Assembly: GCA_021325195.1 (NCBI GenBank)
Contig: JAJPHQ010000032.1
Location: 29,119-93,118 of the forward strand
Length of the DNA stretch: 64,000 bases
Origin: Gammaproteobacteria bacterium
GTDB taxonomy: Bacteria; Pseudomonadota; Gammaproteobacteria; Xanthomonadales; Rhodanobacteraceae
Direction: 5' to 3'
Shown: positions 40,894 to 54,410 of the stretch, in pieces
How positions within the stretch are numbered: position 1 is the first letter of the stretch
Layout of the letters: each line of letters opens with the position of its first letter
The notes under the pieces: model-generated
Seen by the model: only the letters and a program-made list of their open reading frames with translations
Databases searched by the model: none
Told to the model about the DNA's origin: nothing
Made by a program: the position numbers and the translations under genes

Positions 40894-42258
40894 CTATTTC
40901 TTCTGCGGCCGCTTCCAGCCCTTGACCGTCGTCTGCCTGCCACGCGCGAGCGTGAGTGCTCCTGCCGGTGCATCGGTGGTGATGGTCGAGCCCGCCCCGA
41001 TGGTGGCGTTGCCGCCGATCACCACCGGCGCCACCAGCGCGGTGTTGGAGCCGATGAAGGCGCCGTCGCCGATTTCGGTGACGTGCTTGTCCACGCCGTC
41101 GTAGTTGCAGGTGATGGTGCCCGCGCCGATGTTGACGTGCGCGCCGATTCGCGCGTCGCCGAGATAGCTCAGGTGATTGGCCTTGCTGCCTTCGCCCAGC
41201 CTGGCTTTCTTGGTCTCGACGAAATTGCCCACGTGCACGCCGGCCGCCAGTTCGGTGCCGGGCCGCAGGCGCGCGAACGGCCCGATCCGGCACGCGCCGT
41301 AGGTCGTCACGCCTTCCAGGTCGCAGTGCGCCAGCACCTCGGTGCCGGGCGCGAGGTTCACGTCGCGCAGCCGGCAGAACGGGCCGATCTTCACGCCGTC
41401 GCCCAGCGTGACGCCGCCTTCCAGGATCACGTCGACGTCGATTTCCACGTCGCGGCCGTGCGTGACGTGGCCGCGCGGATCGAAGCGCGCCGGATCGGCA
41501 AGGCGTACGCCCGCCAGCATCAGGCGTTTCGCCTCGCGCTCGCGCAGGTGCCGCGCCAGTTCGGCGAGCTGTCCGGGGTCGTCGGCGCCGAACGCCTCGG
41601 CCGGATCGCCGGTCGCGATCGCCATCGCCGGCACGCCTTCCTCGGCCGCGTGCGCAAAGATGCCGGCGAGGTACAGCTCGCCCTGCTCGTTGTCGGACGA
41701 CAGGCGCTCGACCCATCGGCGCAGGCGCCCCGACTCGGCGGCGAGCACGCCGGTGTTGACCGTGTGCACCGCGCGCTGGTTCTCGTTGGCATCCCTTTCC
41801 TCCACGATCGCGCGCACCTGGCCCAATCCGTCGCGCAGCACCCGGCCGTGGCCGGCCGGATCGGACAGTTCGGCCACCAGCAGCGTCAGCGCCGCCTCGT
41901 TGCGCACCAGTTCGGCGAGCGTTTCCGGGCGCAGCAGCGGCACGTCGCCGTACAGCACCAGCAGCCGCGCGCCGTCCGGCACGTTCCGCAGCGCGAGTTG
42001 CAGGGCGTGCCCGGCGCCGCGCTGCTCGGCCTGATGCACCCAGGTGACGTCACCCTGGTTGGCGAACGCGGCGCGCAGCTGTTCGCCGCGGTGGCCGTAC
42101 ACCACGTGCAGCCCTTCCGGCCGCAGCGCGCGCGCGGTTTCCAGCACGTGCGCCAGCAGCGGCCGGCCGGCCAGCGGCAGCAGCGCCTTCGGCAACGCCG
42201 ACTTCATGCGCCTGCCCTCGCCCGCGGCGAGGATGATCACGTGCAGCGGTTCGTGCAT
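40894..42258 (-). CDS. glmU: Bifunctional UDP-N-acetylglucosamine pyrophosphorylase / glucosamine-1-phosphate N-acetyltransferase
   Basis: [75 protein letters not shown]. Confidence 0.97.
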   Translation of the reverse strand: MHEPLHVIILAAGEGRRMKSALPKALLPLAGRPLLAHVLETARALRPEGLHVVYGHRGEQLRAAFANQGDVTWVHQAEQRGAGHALQLALRNVPDGARLLVLYGDVPLLRPETLAELVRNEAALTLLVAELSDPAGHGRVLRDGLGQVRAIVEERDANENQRAVHTVNTGVLAAESGRLRRWVERLSSDNEQGELYLAGIFAHAAEEGVPAMAIATGDPAEAFGADDPGQLAELARHLREREAKRLMLAGVRLADPARFDPRGHVTHGRDVEIDVDVILEGGVTLGDGVKIGPFCRLRDVNLAPGTEVLAHCDLEGVTTYGACRIGPFARLRPGTELAAGVHVGNFVETKKARLGEGSKANHLSYLGDARIGAHVNIGAGTITCNYDGVDKHVTEIGDGAFIGSNTALVAPVVIGGNATIGAGSTITTDAPAGALTLARGRQTTVKGWKRPQKK

Positions 42259-42391
42259 GCCCAGTCTCCCACGGACCGCGTCACCTTAGCCGAAATCGGC
42301 CGCGGCGCAACGCCCTTACGGCGGGCGCGGGACGGCGAAAGCGCAGGGGCGCAGGGCCGGCCGTTCCGCTCGCGCTTCGGGCAAGGTTGTG

Positions 42392-42814
42392 TCAGTGCTT
42401 GAGCGTCTTGCGCAGCCGTTCCAGCGCGGACAGTTGCGCCAGTGCCTGCGCGAGCTGCTGCTGCGCCTCGGCCACACTCTTGGCCTCGCCGCGGTTGGCC
42501 AGGATGCGTTCGGCTTCGTCCTTGGCGCGCCTGGCCGCGGCTTCGTCGATTTCCTCGGCGCGCAGGGCGGTGTCGGCCAGCACGGTGACCACGTTGGGCT
42601 GGACTTCCAGGATGCCGCCGGACACGTAGTAGGAATGGCGGCTGCCGTCCTCGCCGACCACTTCCACCTGGCCGGGTTTCAGGCGCGTCAGCAGCGGTGC
42701 GTGGCGCGGCGCGATGCCCAGTTCACCCGCCTCGCCGCTGGCGATGACCAGCGTGGCTTCGCCGTGGAAGATCTCGGCCTCGGCGCTGACGATGTCGCAG
42801 TGGATGGTGGTCAT
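42392..42814 (-). CDS. atpC: F0F1 ATP synthase subunit epsilon
   Basis: [48 protein letters not shown]; follows atpD. Confidence 0.96.
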   Translation of the reverse strand: MTTIHCDIVSAEAEIFHGEATLVIASGEAGELGIAPRHAPLLTRLKPGQVEVVGEDGSRHSYYVSGGILEVQPNVVTVLADTALRAEEIDEAAARRAKDEAERILANRGEAKSVAEAQQQLAQALAQLSALERLRKTLKH

Positions 42815-42823
42815 ATTCACTCC

Positions 42824-42923
42824 GGGAGACGGGAGAGGGGAGACGGGAGACGGGAGACGGGAGATGGGAGCAGGCGTGCTGCACGGCAACGCTCTTTCGC
42901 TTCCCGTTTTCCGTCTCCCGTCT
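42824..42923. repeat. Inverted heptanucleotide element in the atpD-atpC spacer
   Basis: Left arm GGGAGAC-type heptamers, ~6.7 copies (42824-42870); right arm TTCCCGTTTTCCGTCTCCCGTCT (42901-42923). Confidence 0.88.
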
Positions 42924-42931
42924 AACTGTAC

Positions 42932-44380
<1,449 letters not shown>

Positions 44381-44422
44381 TCAATCCCTCAACTTGGTAT
44401 TGCGAAGCATGCGTGATCCTGA

Positions 44423-44842
44423 TTACTTGCCGGGCAGCATCTCGATCAAAGACTTTTCATCACCCTTCAGAAGGTAATAGGGGATGAATTTCAAGCCTTC
44501 CGTTTTCGAAGGATTGTCGAAATGCACGATCGTCGCGCCGGCGGGTTCATACACGACTTGTCCGGCGTGCAATGTTTCTGCGGGTTGCCCTTGCACTTGA
44601 AAATGGACCGTTCCGCTGACTATGTAGCTGATCACCGGGCACGGATGCCGGTGTTCAGGGGTTTTCTGCAGCGGCTTGAACTCGATTTCTCTCACGTCGA
44701 CCCTGGATACCGTGCGCGCGCCGATCTGCGCGGTAAACAATTCCTTGCGCACTATCTGATCCGCGGCGTGCGCATGCAACGTGACAGCCGCGAGAACGAG
44801 CGGGATCGCAATGACGATGTTCCTCATGGAGATCATGTTCAT
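44423..44842 (-). CDS. Secreted cupin-domain protein located within the atp operon
   Basis: MNMISMRNIVIAIPLVLAAVTLHAHA signal peptide; cupin motifs PEHRHPCPVISYIVSGTVHFQVQG and HAGQVVYEPAGATIVHFDN. Confidence 0.82.
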   Translation of the reverse strand: MNMISMRNIVIAIPLVLAAVTLHAHAADQIVRKELFTAQIGARTVSRVDVREIEFKPLQKTPEHRHPCPVISYIVSGTVHFQVQGQPAETLHAGQVVYEPAGATIVHFDNPSKTEGLKFIPYYLLKGDEKSLIEMLPGK

Positions 44843-44871
44843 GCCCCGCGTCAAACGATTCGCAATCCCGC

Positions 44872-45789
44872 TCATCCCACCGCCGCCGCGCCGCCCACGA
44901 TCTCCGAGATTTCCTGCGTGATCGCGGCCTGCCGCGCCTTGTTGTAGATCAGCGTCAGCGTGTCGATGGCCTTGGTGGCGTTGTCCGACGCGGCTTTCAT
45001 CGCCACCATCCGCGCCGCGTGTTCGCTGGCCAGGTTTTCCAGGGTGGCCTGGTACACCAGCGATTCCACGTAGCGTTCCAGCAGGTGCCGGATCACGGTT
45101 TCCGCGTCCGGTTCGTACAGGTAGTCCCAGGAACTCTGGCGTTCGATCCTGGTCGCGTCCCGACCGGGATGGATGCCGTTGGCCTTGGTCTCGCCGATCT
45201 GACGAGCCGCCGCCGGCACCGGGATCAGGATATCCAGGCACGGCCGCTGGCTCATGGTGTTGACGAAATCGTTGTAGCAGAGATACACGCGATCGACGCG
45301 GCCCTGCATGAAGGCATCGTCCACCACCTTGATCACGCCGATCAGCTTTTCCAGCCGCGGCCGGTCGCCCAGGTGGGTGACCGATGCAACCATGTCCACC
45401 TTGACGCGCCGGAAGAACTGCGCGGCCTTCTGGCCGATCGCGATCACCTCGACGCCGACGCCCTTCTGCTGCCAGGTGTGGATGTCGGCGAGGATCTTGC
45501 GGAACAGGTTGGCGTTGAGGCCGCCGCAGAGGCCGCGGTCGGTGGAGACGATCATGTAGCACACGCGCCTGACCTCGCGCTCCTGCAACGCCGGGTGCCG
45601 ATAATCGGTGTTCGCCTGCGCGATGTGCGCGATCACCTCGCGCATGTGCAGCGCGTAGGGACGCGAGGCGCGCATCAGATCCTGCGCGCGCCGGATCTTC
45701 GACGCCGACACCATCTCCAGCGCGCGCGTCACCTTGCGGGTGTTCGCGACGCTCTTGATCTTGGATCGGATTTCTCGTGCGCCTGCCAT
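44872..45789 (-). CDS. atpG: F0F1 ATP synthase subunit gamma
   Basis: [74 protein letters not shown]. Confidence 0.97.
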   Translation of the reverse strand: MAGAREIRSKIKSVANTRKVTRALEMVSASKIRRAQDLMRASRPYALHMREVIAHIAQANTDYRHPALQEREVRRVCYMIVSTDRGLCGGLNANLFRKILADIHTWQQKGVGVEVIAIGQKAAQFFRRVKVDMVASVTHLGDRPRLEKLIGVIKVVDDAFMQGRVDRVYLCYNDFVNTMSQRPCLDILIPVPAAARQIGETKANGIHPGRDATRIERQSSWDYLYEPDAETVIRHLLERYVESLVYQATLENLASEHAARMVAMKAASDNATKAIDTLTLIYNKARQAAITQEISEIVGGAAAVG

Positions 45790-45799
45790 GCATTTCTCC

Positions 45800-45885
45800 G
45801 TGAGCGGTCAGCGGTGAGCCGTGAGCGGAAAGAGCAGCAACGTGCAGCTCTTCGCTTTTGCCGCTCACCGCTCACATTTCACCGC

Positions 45886-45890
<5 letters not shown>
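45800..45890. repeat. Inverted heptanucleotide element in the atpA-atpG spacer
   Basis: GTGAGCG GTCAGCG GTGAGCC GTGAGCG (45800-45827), spacer, CGCTCAC CGCTCAC ATTTCAC CGCTCAC (45862-45889). Confidence 0.92.
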
Positions 45891-47433
<1,543 letters not shown>

Positions 47434-47494
47434 TGTTTCGTTTCCTTGGGCGTGCGTCGCAATTGTGCTGCGCACGGATTTAGCTCGCTTAGAT

Positions 47495-47561
47495 AGACGG
47501 GAGAGGGGAGATGGGAGACGGACAGCGGTCCCGCGTTTTTCGTCTCCCGTCTCCCGTCTCA
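47495..47561. repeat. Inverted heptanucleotide element in the atpH-atpA spacer
   Basis: AGACGGG AGAGGGG AGATGGG AGACGGA (47495-47522), spacer, CGTCTCC CGTCTCC CGTCTCA (47541-47561). Confidence 0.9.
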
Positions 47562-47562
47562 C

Positions 47563-48093
47563 TCATTGCGCCAACGCCGTTTCCAGCCGCGCGAGGCGCC
47601 CGCGCACCGAACCGTCGATCACGGTCTCGCCGGCGTCGATCACCGCGCCGCCCAGGATCGCCGGATCCAGCGTCTGTTCCAGCTCGATTTCACGCCGGAA
47701 GCGCCGCTTCAGCGCCTCACGCAGTCGCGCGATTTCCGCGCCGTCGATCGGCACCGCGGTCTTGACGCGCACCTTGAGAACGTGTTCGGCCTCGCGCTTC
47801 ATCTGCTCGAACAGCGCGGCGATTTCCGGCAGCGCGCGCAGGCGGTGGTTGTCCGCCAGCACTTCGACAAACCTCGAGAACGGCGAATCGGCCGGTTCGC
47901 CGTCACGCACGAACAGCGAGACCAGTGCGCGCGGCGGCACGCGCGGATCGCCGAACAGCCCCAGCACCTGCGGATCGGCCGAAGCCTGCGCCGCGAACGC
48001 GAGCTTTTCCGCCCATGCATCCTGTTCGCCGTGCGCGGCGGCCGTTTCGAACGCGGCGCGCGCGTAGGGCCGGGCGAGGGTGAGCGGTTCCAT
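47563..48093 (-). CDS. atpH: F0F1 ATP synthase subunit delta
   Basis: MEPLTLARPYARAAFETAAAHG; VKTAVPIDGAEIARLREALKRRF; GAVIDAGETVIDGSVRGRLARLETAL. Confidence 0.95.
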   Translation of the reverse strand: MEPLTLARPYARAAFETAAAHGEQDAWAEKLAFAAQASADPQVLGLFGDPRVPPRALVSLFVRDGEPADSPFSRFVEVLADNHRLRALPEIAALFEQMKREAEHVLKVRVKTAVPIDGAEIARLREALKRRFRREIELEQTLDPAILGGAVIDAGETVIDGSVRGRLARLETALAQ

Positions 48094-48161
48094 CACGAAA
48101 ACTCCGGACGATCTGGAAGGCTCTCGCGCCGGATCGCCTGCGCACTTCCGCACCCCTCCTC

Positions 48162-48183
48162 CAATCCTTGCGCGCAAGGATTG
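48162..48183. repeat. 22-bp perfect palindrome in the atpF-atpH spacer
   Basis: CAATCCTTGCG|CGCAAGGATTG. Confidence 0.85.
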
Positions 48184-48253
48184 CAGGGTGCTCCCGACCC
48201 GAGGGGTTCGAAGATCAAAGGCTGGCACCAAGAATTGCTCACGGGCGTTTTGC

Positions 48254-48724
48254 TCAAATCTCGGCGACCAGTTGCTCGATCAGCGCCTTGTGGGTGCCGG
48301 CGTCGATCTCGCGGCCGAGGATCCTCTCTGCACCCTGCACCGCGAGCGTGGCGACCTGGCCGCGCAGTTCGGCGCGCACGCGGTGCGCCATGTTCTCGAT
48401 CTCGGCCTGGGCCTGGGCCTTCTGCCTGGCCGCTTCCAGCAGCGCGTCGGCGCGCGCCTTGTCCACGATCTGCGCGGCCTGCTGGTTGGCGCGCTCGATG
48501 ATCATCGCGGCCTCGGCGCGGGCCTTCCTGACTTCCTCGGCGGCGCGCGTGTCGGCCTCGGCCAGTTCCCGGCGCGCGCGGTCGGCGGCTTCCAGGCCTT
48601 CCGCGATCTTGTGCTGGCGCTCCTCGATCGCCCGCGTGAGCGGCGGCCAGACGAACCGCATCGTGAGTGCGATCATGATCAAGAACGCGATCACCTCGCC
48701 GATCAGGGTTGCATTGATCTCCAT
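48254..48724 (-). CDS. atpF: F0F1 ATP synthase subunit b
   Basis: [57 protein letters not shown]. Confidence 0.96.
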   Translation of the reverse strand: MEINATLIGEVIAFLIMIALTMRFVWPPLTRAIEERQHKIAEGLEAADRARRELAEADTRAAEEVRKARAEAAMIIERANQQAAQIVDKARADALLEAARQKAQAQAEIENMAHRVRAELRGQVATLAVQGAERILGREIDAGTHKALIEQLVAEI

Positions 48725-48769
48725 TGCGGTACTACCTGCCTGGATTCTGGTCTCGTGACGATTTGCGCG

Positions 48770-49129
<360 letters not shown>

Positions 49130-49957
49130 TCAGTGGTGCTGTTGCGCCATCGCGATGTAGGTGACGGCGAGGTACATGAAAATGAAGGCCTGGATCACGA
49201 TGATCAGGAGTTCGACGAAACTCCACGCGAGATAGCCCAGGATGCCGATGGGATACCACAGCGACAGGAAGTGGGCCATCAGACCGGCGATCAGCATGAA
49301 CAACAGGTCGCCCGCGAAGATGTTGCCGAACAGTCGAAGTGCGAGACTGACCGGCTGGGTGACCATCTCGATCACGAACATCAGGATGTTGAAGGGCGCC
49401 AGCAGCACCTTCACGAAAACGTTTTTCGCCGTGAAAGGGTGCGACACCGCGCCCTTGAAATAGCCGACGATGCCCTTGGCCTTCATCCCGTAGAACAGGG
49501 TCAGGATCAGCACGGTCAGCGACATCGCGAAGGTCATGTTGACGTCGGCCGTCGGCACCGGGCGGAAGTGCGTGGCGCCGGTGGCTTTTGCCGCGGCCGG
49601 GATCAGATCCACCGGCAGCACGTCCATGAGGTTCATGAACAGGATCCAGAAGAAGATGGTCAGCGCCAGCGGCCCCAGGAACTTGCGGCTGCCGTGCCAT
49701 GCATCCTTCACCTGACCGTCGACGAATTCGAGCGCAAGCTCGATGAACGCCTGGCCCTTGCCCGGAACGCCCGAGGTCGCGCGACGCGCGAACCACCAGA
49801 ACCAGGTCAAGAAGATGAAACCCAGCACCAGCGACATGATCAAGGTGTCGACGTGGAGCGAGGCCACGCCTCCGGCTTGCGTCACCGGCGCATTCCAGAA
49901 GGTCAGGTGATGCTGGATGTATTCGGTGAAGGACTCACCGCCGGATTCGGCACTCAC
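49130..49957 (-). CDS. atpB: F0F1 ATP synthase subunit a
   Basis: YIQHHLTFWNAP; LPVDLIPAAAKATGATHFRPVPTADVN; LRLFGNIFAGDLLFMLIAGL. Confidence 0.97.
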   Translation of the reverse strand: MSAESGGESFTEYIQHHLTFWNAPVTQAGGVASLHVDTLIMSLVLGFIFLTWFWWFARRATSGVPGKGQAFIELALEFVDGQVKDAWHGSRKFLGPLALTIFFWILFMNLMDVLPVDLIPAAAKATGATHFRPVPTADVNMTFAMSLTVLILTLFYGMKAKGIVGYFKGAVSHPFTAKNVFVKVLLAPFNILMFVIEMVTQPVSLALRLFGNIFAGDLLFMLIAGLMAHFLSLWYPIGILGYLAWSFVELLIIVIQAFIFMYLAVTYIAMAQQHH

Positions 49958-50009
49958 TCGTTCATCCTCGATCGTCGCGCCGCGACACGTCCGACGGGCG
50001 CCGACGCGC

Positions 50010-50378
50010 TCAGCGCTTTAATCCCAGAACCACCAGGTTGACCAATACCGCGGCCACCAGGCCAATCAGCGCTGGCAGCGCCGGCAGCCTCCAGTACGCA
50101 AGGATCAGGTAAAAGCCGACGATCACCACGATCCATTTCAGCAAGGTCCCGACGGCGAAACGTGCCAGCATCGAACCCGGCCCCGCCAGCGCGGGCGCGA
50201 AGACACGCAGCGCCAGCAGGCAGGTTCCCGCCACGATCAGCAGACCTCCCGCAAGCGCCGCCACCGCCGCATGAACACCCTGTACCAGAAAAGCCAGGCC
50301 GGCAACCACCGCCACCGCTGCTTGCGCCAGCACGACTTGTAAGGCGAGCCGCCTGCCGGCGGCCAGGGAATTGTCCAC
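50010..50378 (-). CDS. atpI: ATP synthase subunit I-like protein
   Basis: Four-TM 122-aa protein immediately upstream of atpB (LARFAVGTLLKWIVVIVGFYLILAYWRLPALPALIGLVAA). Confidence 0.85.
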   Translation of the reverse strand: MDNSLAAGRRLALQVVLAQAAVAVVAGLAFLVQGVHAAVAALAGGLLIVAGTCLLALRVFAPALAGPGSMLARFAVGTLLKWIVVIVGFYLILAYWRLPALPALIGLVAAVLVNLVVLGLKR

Positions 50379-50690
50379 GTCTCGATGTCCCGCCCCGATG
50401 CCGCGAAAACCTCACGGTCAAGCTTGAAAATGATAGCAGCGGCGCGGACCGCGCCGCAAGCGGATGGGCCGGATTTTCAGTCGGTTATCAAGGGATCGCG
50501 GCGGCTTTGACGGCCTGTCCGGGCCAGAACCGCGCGCGTCGTTCGAACCGTATCCGCCGCTCTCGCTCGCTCACCTCACCCCTGCACTCGAATTGCCGAC
50601 ATCGACCGTCTTGACGGAGAGCGCATTTTCTTTTCTGGATCCCGGCTCAGCGCACATCCCCGTGCTGGCCGCGATGACGCCTTCCTGTCG

Positions 50691-52034
50691 TCACTTGCCG
50701 ATGCAGAAGGTGGAGAAGATCGCGCCCAGCAGGTCTTCGCTGGTGAACTCGCCGGTGATTTCGCCCAGCGCGCGGTGTGCCGCGCGCAGCTCCTCGGCGG
50801 CCAGCTCCACCGCCGGAGCCGCTTCCAGCGTGGCGATGGCCGCTGCGAGGCGCTCGCGCGCCCGTTGCAGCGCCTGCACGTGCCGCGCACGCGCGCTGAA
50901 CGCGCCTTCGGCCTCGCCGCCCGTTGCAAGGCGCTTCAACTCCTCGCGCAGCAGCTCGATGCCGCTGCCGGTTTTCGCCGACAGCGCGATGCTGACCTGG
51001 CCCTCATGCTCCCGTCGTGTGGCCGGCACGCCAGCAAGGTCGATCTTGTTGATGATCACGATCCGTGTCGCCGTGCCGGGCAGACCGGACAGCAGCGTCG
51101 CATCCGCCGCCTCTTCATCCCGTTCGACCACCAGCAGCGCGGCGTCCGCGCGCCCGAGTTCCGCCCGCGCGCGGCGGATGCCTTCGCTTTCCACCACGTC
51201 GCCCGATTCGCGCAGGCCCGCGGTGTCGGCCAGCGTCAGGGCGACGCCGTCGATCACGATGCTTTCGCGCAGCACGTCCCGGGTGGTGCCGGGGATGTCG
51301 GTGACGATCGCGCGGTCGCCGCCGGCCAGCGCATTCAGCAGGCTCGACTTGCCGACGTTGGGGCGCCCCACGATCACCGCGTGCACGCCGTCGGTGAGGC
51401 GCGCGCCTCTTTGTGCGGCCGCCAGCAGGGCATCGGTTTGGCTGCATGTCGCGCGCAGGCGTCGAATCAGTGCGGGGGGCTGCAGCGATTCGATCGGCTC
51501 GTCTGCGAAATCGATCGCCGCTTCGACCTCGACGCGCAGCGCGATCAGCGCCCTCTGCAACGCCTGCACGCGTGAGGAAAATTCGCCCTGCAGCGAACGC
51601 AGTGCGGCGCGCGCCTGCGCTTCGGACTGCGCCGCGATCAGGTCGGCGACCGCTTCGGCCTGCGCGAGATCCAGCTTGCCGTTCAGGAACGCGCGTTCGG
51701 AAAACTCGCCTGCGCGCGCCGGCCGCGCGCCCAGTTCGCAGGCGCGCCGCACCAGCGCCGCCAGCACCACCGGGCTGCCATGCGCGTGCAGTTCCAGCAC
51801 GTCTTCGCCGGTGAACGAGTGCGGCGCACGGAAATACAGCAGCAGGCCGCGGTCGATGGTTTCACCGCGTGCATCGCGAAACGCGACGAGCCGCGCTTGC
51901 CGCGGCGGCGGCAGGGTGCCGCACAGGCCGTGCGCGATCGAAGCCGCTTGCGCGCCCGACACCCGCACCACGCCGATGCCGCCCCGTCCCGGCGGGGTGG
52001 CGATCGCGGCGATGGTCGGCGGCGCGGCGGTCAT
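50691..52034 (-). CDS. mnmE: tRNA modification GTPase MnmE
   Basis: TIAAIATPPGRGGIGVVRVSG; GRPNVGKSSLLNALAGGDRAIVTDIPGTTRDVLRE; C-terminal FCIGK. Confidence 0.97.
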   Translation of the reverse strand: MTAAPPTIAAIATPPGRGGIGVVRVSGAQAASIAHGLCGTLPPPRQARLVAFRDARGETIDRGLLLYFRAPHSFTGEDVLELHAHGSPVVLAALVRRACELGARPARAGEFSERAFLNGKLDLAQAEAVADLIAAQSEAQARAALRSLQGEFSSRVQALQRALIALRVEVEAAIDFADEPIESLQPPALIRRLRATCSQTDALLAAAQRGARLTDGVHAVIVGRPNVGKSSLLNALAGGDRAIVTDIPGTTRDVLRESIVIDGVALTLADTAGLRESGDVVESEGIRRARAELGRADAALLVVERDEEAADATLLSGLPGTATRIVIINKIDLAGVPATRREHEGQVSIALSAKTGSGIELLREELKRLATGGEAEGAFSARARHVQALQRARERLAAAIATLEAAPAVELAAEELRAAHRALGEITGEFTSEDLLGAIFSTFCIGK

Positions 52035-52053
52035 GCCGGCGGGTTGCGCGCTT

Positions 52054-53790
52054 TCACGCCCTCGCGCGCGTGTCGGCCCGTTCGATCTTGCGCGTGATGT
52101 ACCACTGCTGCGCCACGCTGGTCAGGCCGTTGATCACGTAATACAGCGTGAGGCCGGACGGGAAGAACGCGAACATCACCGCGAACACGATCGGCATCGC
52201 CTTCATGATCTTCGCCTGGGTCGGGTCCATGCCCTGCACCGGCGTCAGGAACTGCGTCGCGATCATGGTCAGCGTGTACAGCGCCGGCAGCACGAAGTAC
52301 GGATCGGGCGCGGATAGGTCGTGGATCCAGCCGAAGAACGGCGCATGCCGCAGCTCCACGCTGTACATCAAGACGTAGTAGAGCGCGAAGAACACCGGGA
52401 TCTGGACCAGCGTCGGCAGGCAACCGGCCAGCGGATTGATCTTCTCCTTCTGGTACAGCTCCATCATCGCCTGCTGCTGCTTCTGCTTGTCGTCGCCGTA
52501 GCGCTCCTTCAGCGCCGCGATGCGCGGCTGCAGCTTGCGCATCCGGGCGCTGGCCTTGAACTGCGCCTCGGTGAGCTTGAAGAACACCGCCTTGATCAGC
52601 AGCACCAGCAGGATGATCGCGAGTCCCCAGTTGCCGACGAACCCGTGCAGGTGCGAGAGCACCCAGAACAGCGGCTGCGCGATCACGGTGAAGATGCCGT
52701 AATCGACGGTCAGCTCCAGTCCAGGCGCCACCGAGGACAGCTCGTTCTGCAGCTTGGGGCCCACGTACAGCCTCGATTGGACCGTGGCGCGCGCGCCCGG
52801 CGCCACGCTCAAGCCCGGCCCCATCGCGCGGATGATGTAGCGCGTCTTGGCGTCGATACCCGGCTGCGGCGTGATTTCCGCGCTGCTGAACCGCTCGGGA
52901 CGATCCGGCGCCGGAATCCACGCCGACAGGAAGTAGTGCTGGGTCATCGCGATCCAGCCGCCGGTCACCGTGTGGTCGAGCGGTTCCTTGGCGAACTTGT
53001 CGAACGCGAGTTTCTGGTACTTGTCTTCGGGCCCGTACCAGGCGGCACCGGTGAAGCTGAAGCGCTCGGGATCGTAGAACTCCAGGAAGTGCTTGGGCGG
53101 CACCGGCGGTTCGACCCGTTCGATCTGCTCGTAGGCATTGCCATGCCAGGTTTGTATGCCACGGTTGTCGATTTCCTCGCTCAACCCGACGACGTAACTG
53201 CCACGGGTCAGCGTGTAGCGCTTGATCACGCTGACGCCCGAGGCGTCATGCCAGTTCAGCGTGACCACGACCTCGTTGGAACCGGGCGTCAGCGAATAAC
53301 TCGGTGCACCCGCCGTGAACTCGGCCAGATGCGACGGCGCAGCACTGCCTCCGGCGCCGACCAGTCCATCCTGCGCCACGTACCAGCGATCGGCGGTGTC
53401 GTCCAGCAGCCGCACGGGCGAGGTGTCGCCCTTGACCTGCCTGGGGTACTTCAGGAGATCGGCCCGCACGATGCTGCCGCCGCGCGGATCGATCGAGAGG
53501 CGCAGCACGTCATTGCTGGCGATGATCAGATTGCGCGGCGGCGTGACGCTGCCCGCCGCGCCGGTTGCTGCCGGCAGTGCAGGGGTGCCGGATGCGGCGG
53601 CCGTGCTCGCCGCCGGCGCAGCAGCCGACGGCACTTCGTCTTTCGCCGCAACCGGCGCGGCGGGGACCGGAGCGCTTTGTGCCGGTGCCGGCGGTGGCGC
53701 CGCAGGGTAATCCGTTTGCCACTGGTGCCACAGCAGATAGGCGACGAACAGCAACGCCACGACCAGCAGGGTGCGGGTTTGATTGATCAC
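52054..53790 (-). CDS. yidC: Membrane protein insertase YidC
   Basis: MINQTRTLLVVALLFVAYLLWHQWQTDY; NWGLAIILLVLLIKAVFFKLTEAQFKASARMRKLQPRIAALKERYGDDKQKQQQAMMELYQKEKINPLAGCLPTLVQIPVFFALYYVL. Confidence 0.97.
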   Translation of the reverse strand: MINQTRTLLVVALLFVAYLLWHQWQTDYPAAPPPAPAQSAPVPAAPVAAKDEVPSAAAPAASTAAASGTPALPAATGAAGSVTPPRNLIIASNDVLRLSIDPRGGSIVRADLLKYPRQVKGDTSPVRLLDDTADRWYVAQDGLVGAGGSAAPSHLAEFTAGAPSYSLTPGSNEVVVTLNWHDASGVSVIKRYTLTRGSYVVGLSEEIDNRGIQTWHGNAYEQIERVEPPVPPKHFLEFYDPERFSFTGAAWYGPEDKYQKLAFDKFAKEPLDHTVTGGWIAMTQHYFLSAWIPAPDRPERFSSAEITPQPGIDAKTRYIIRAMGPGLSVAPGARATVQSRLYVGPKLQNELSSVAPGLELTVDYGIFTVIAQPLFWVLSHLHGFVGNWGLAIILLVLLIKAVFFKLTEAQFKASARMRKLQPRIAALKERYGDDKQKQQQAMMELYQKEKINPLAGCLPTLVQIPVFFALYYVLMYSVELRHAPFFGWIHDLSAPDPYFVLPALYTLTMIATQFLTPVQGMDPTQAKIMKAMPIVFAVMFAFFPSGLTLYYVINGLTSVAQQWYITRKIERADTRARA

Positions 53791-53833
53791 CGGGAACGAC
53801 TCGTGGAAGCCGCGCCGAGGAGGGATCGGCGGG

Positions 53834-54208
53834 TCAGCCGGCGATTGTGCCGGGCGGCGGCGCCGGCTTCAATGCTTGCAGCCGTTGCCAGGCGGCATCC
53901 AGATCGGCGCGCAGCGCCGCGTTGGGGACGTTGGCCGCGGAGGGTCGGGCGATCACCAGCACGTCCAGCGCCGGCAATCGTGTGCGCAGCGAACGGAACG
54001 ATTCGCGCACCACGCGCTTGATCCGGTTGCGCACCACCGCATGCTTGCTGACCCGGCGCGATACGGCCAAGCCGAGCCTGCACGCCGGAGCGGTGGCGGG
54101 AGCGTGGCGAAGCGTGAAGTGGCGCGTTTCGATCCTGCCGGGGGCGTGCCGCAGCGCGGCGAAGTCGGCGGCACTGCGCAGCCGCGCGCCGGGCGGCAGG
54201 CCGGCCAT
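53834..54208 (-). CDS. rnpA: Ribonuclease P protein component
   Basis: LGLAVSRRVSKHAVVRNRIKRVVRESFR; directly downstream of rpmH. Confidence 0.93.
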   Translation of the reverse strand: MAGLPPGARLRSAADFAALRHAPGRIETRHFTLRHAPATAPACRLGLAVSRRVSKHAVVRNRIKRVVRESFRSLRTRLPALDVLVIARPSAANVPNAALRADLDAAWQRLQALKPAPPPGTIAG

Positions 54209-54221
54209 GCATGATGGCCGA

Positions 54222-54356
54222 TCAGGGAATCAGGCGCTTGCGGCCCTTGGCCCGGCGCGCGGACAGGACCTTGCGGCCATCGGCGGTCTTCATGCGGGCA
54301 CGAAAACCGTGGGTGCGGGCGCGTTTGATCCGGCTGGGTTGGAAGGTTCGTTTCAT
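54222..54356 (-). CDS. rpmH: 50S ribosomal protein L34 (below the ORF-track length cutoff)
   Basis: Translated by hand: [44 protein letters not shown]. Confidence 0.97.
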   Translation of the reverse strand: MKRTFQPSRIKRARTHGFRARMKTADGRKVLSARRAKGRKRLIP

Positions 54357-54410
54357 GACTGGCTCGCGTCCCGTGTCGGCGTCGTCTCGGGTCGTAGAAA
54401 AAGGTCCGCG

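Noticed and set aside
42824-42923. Possible CRISPR array
   Set aside because: Units are 7 nt without unique spacers; these are tandem heptamers in an inverted arrangement.
50464-52317. 617-aa Ser/Arg/Ala-rich ORF
   Set aside because: Antisense to mnmE with low-complexity composition.
53791-53833. yidD between rnpA and yidC
   Set aside because: Only ~43 bp separates the genes, so yidD is absent here.
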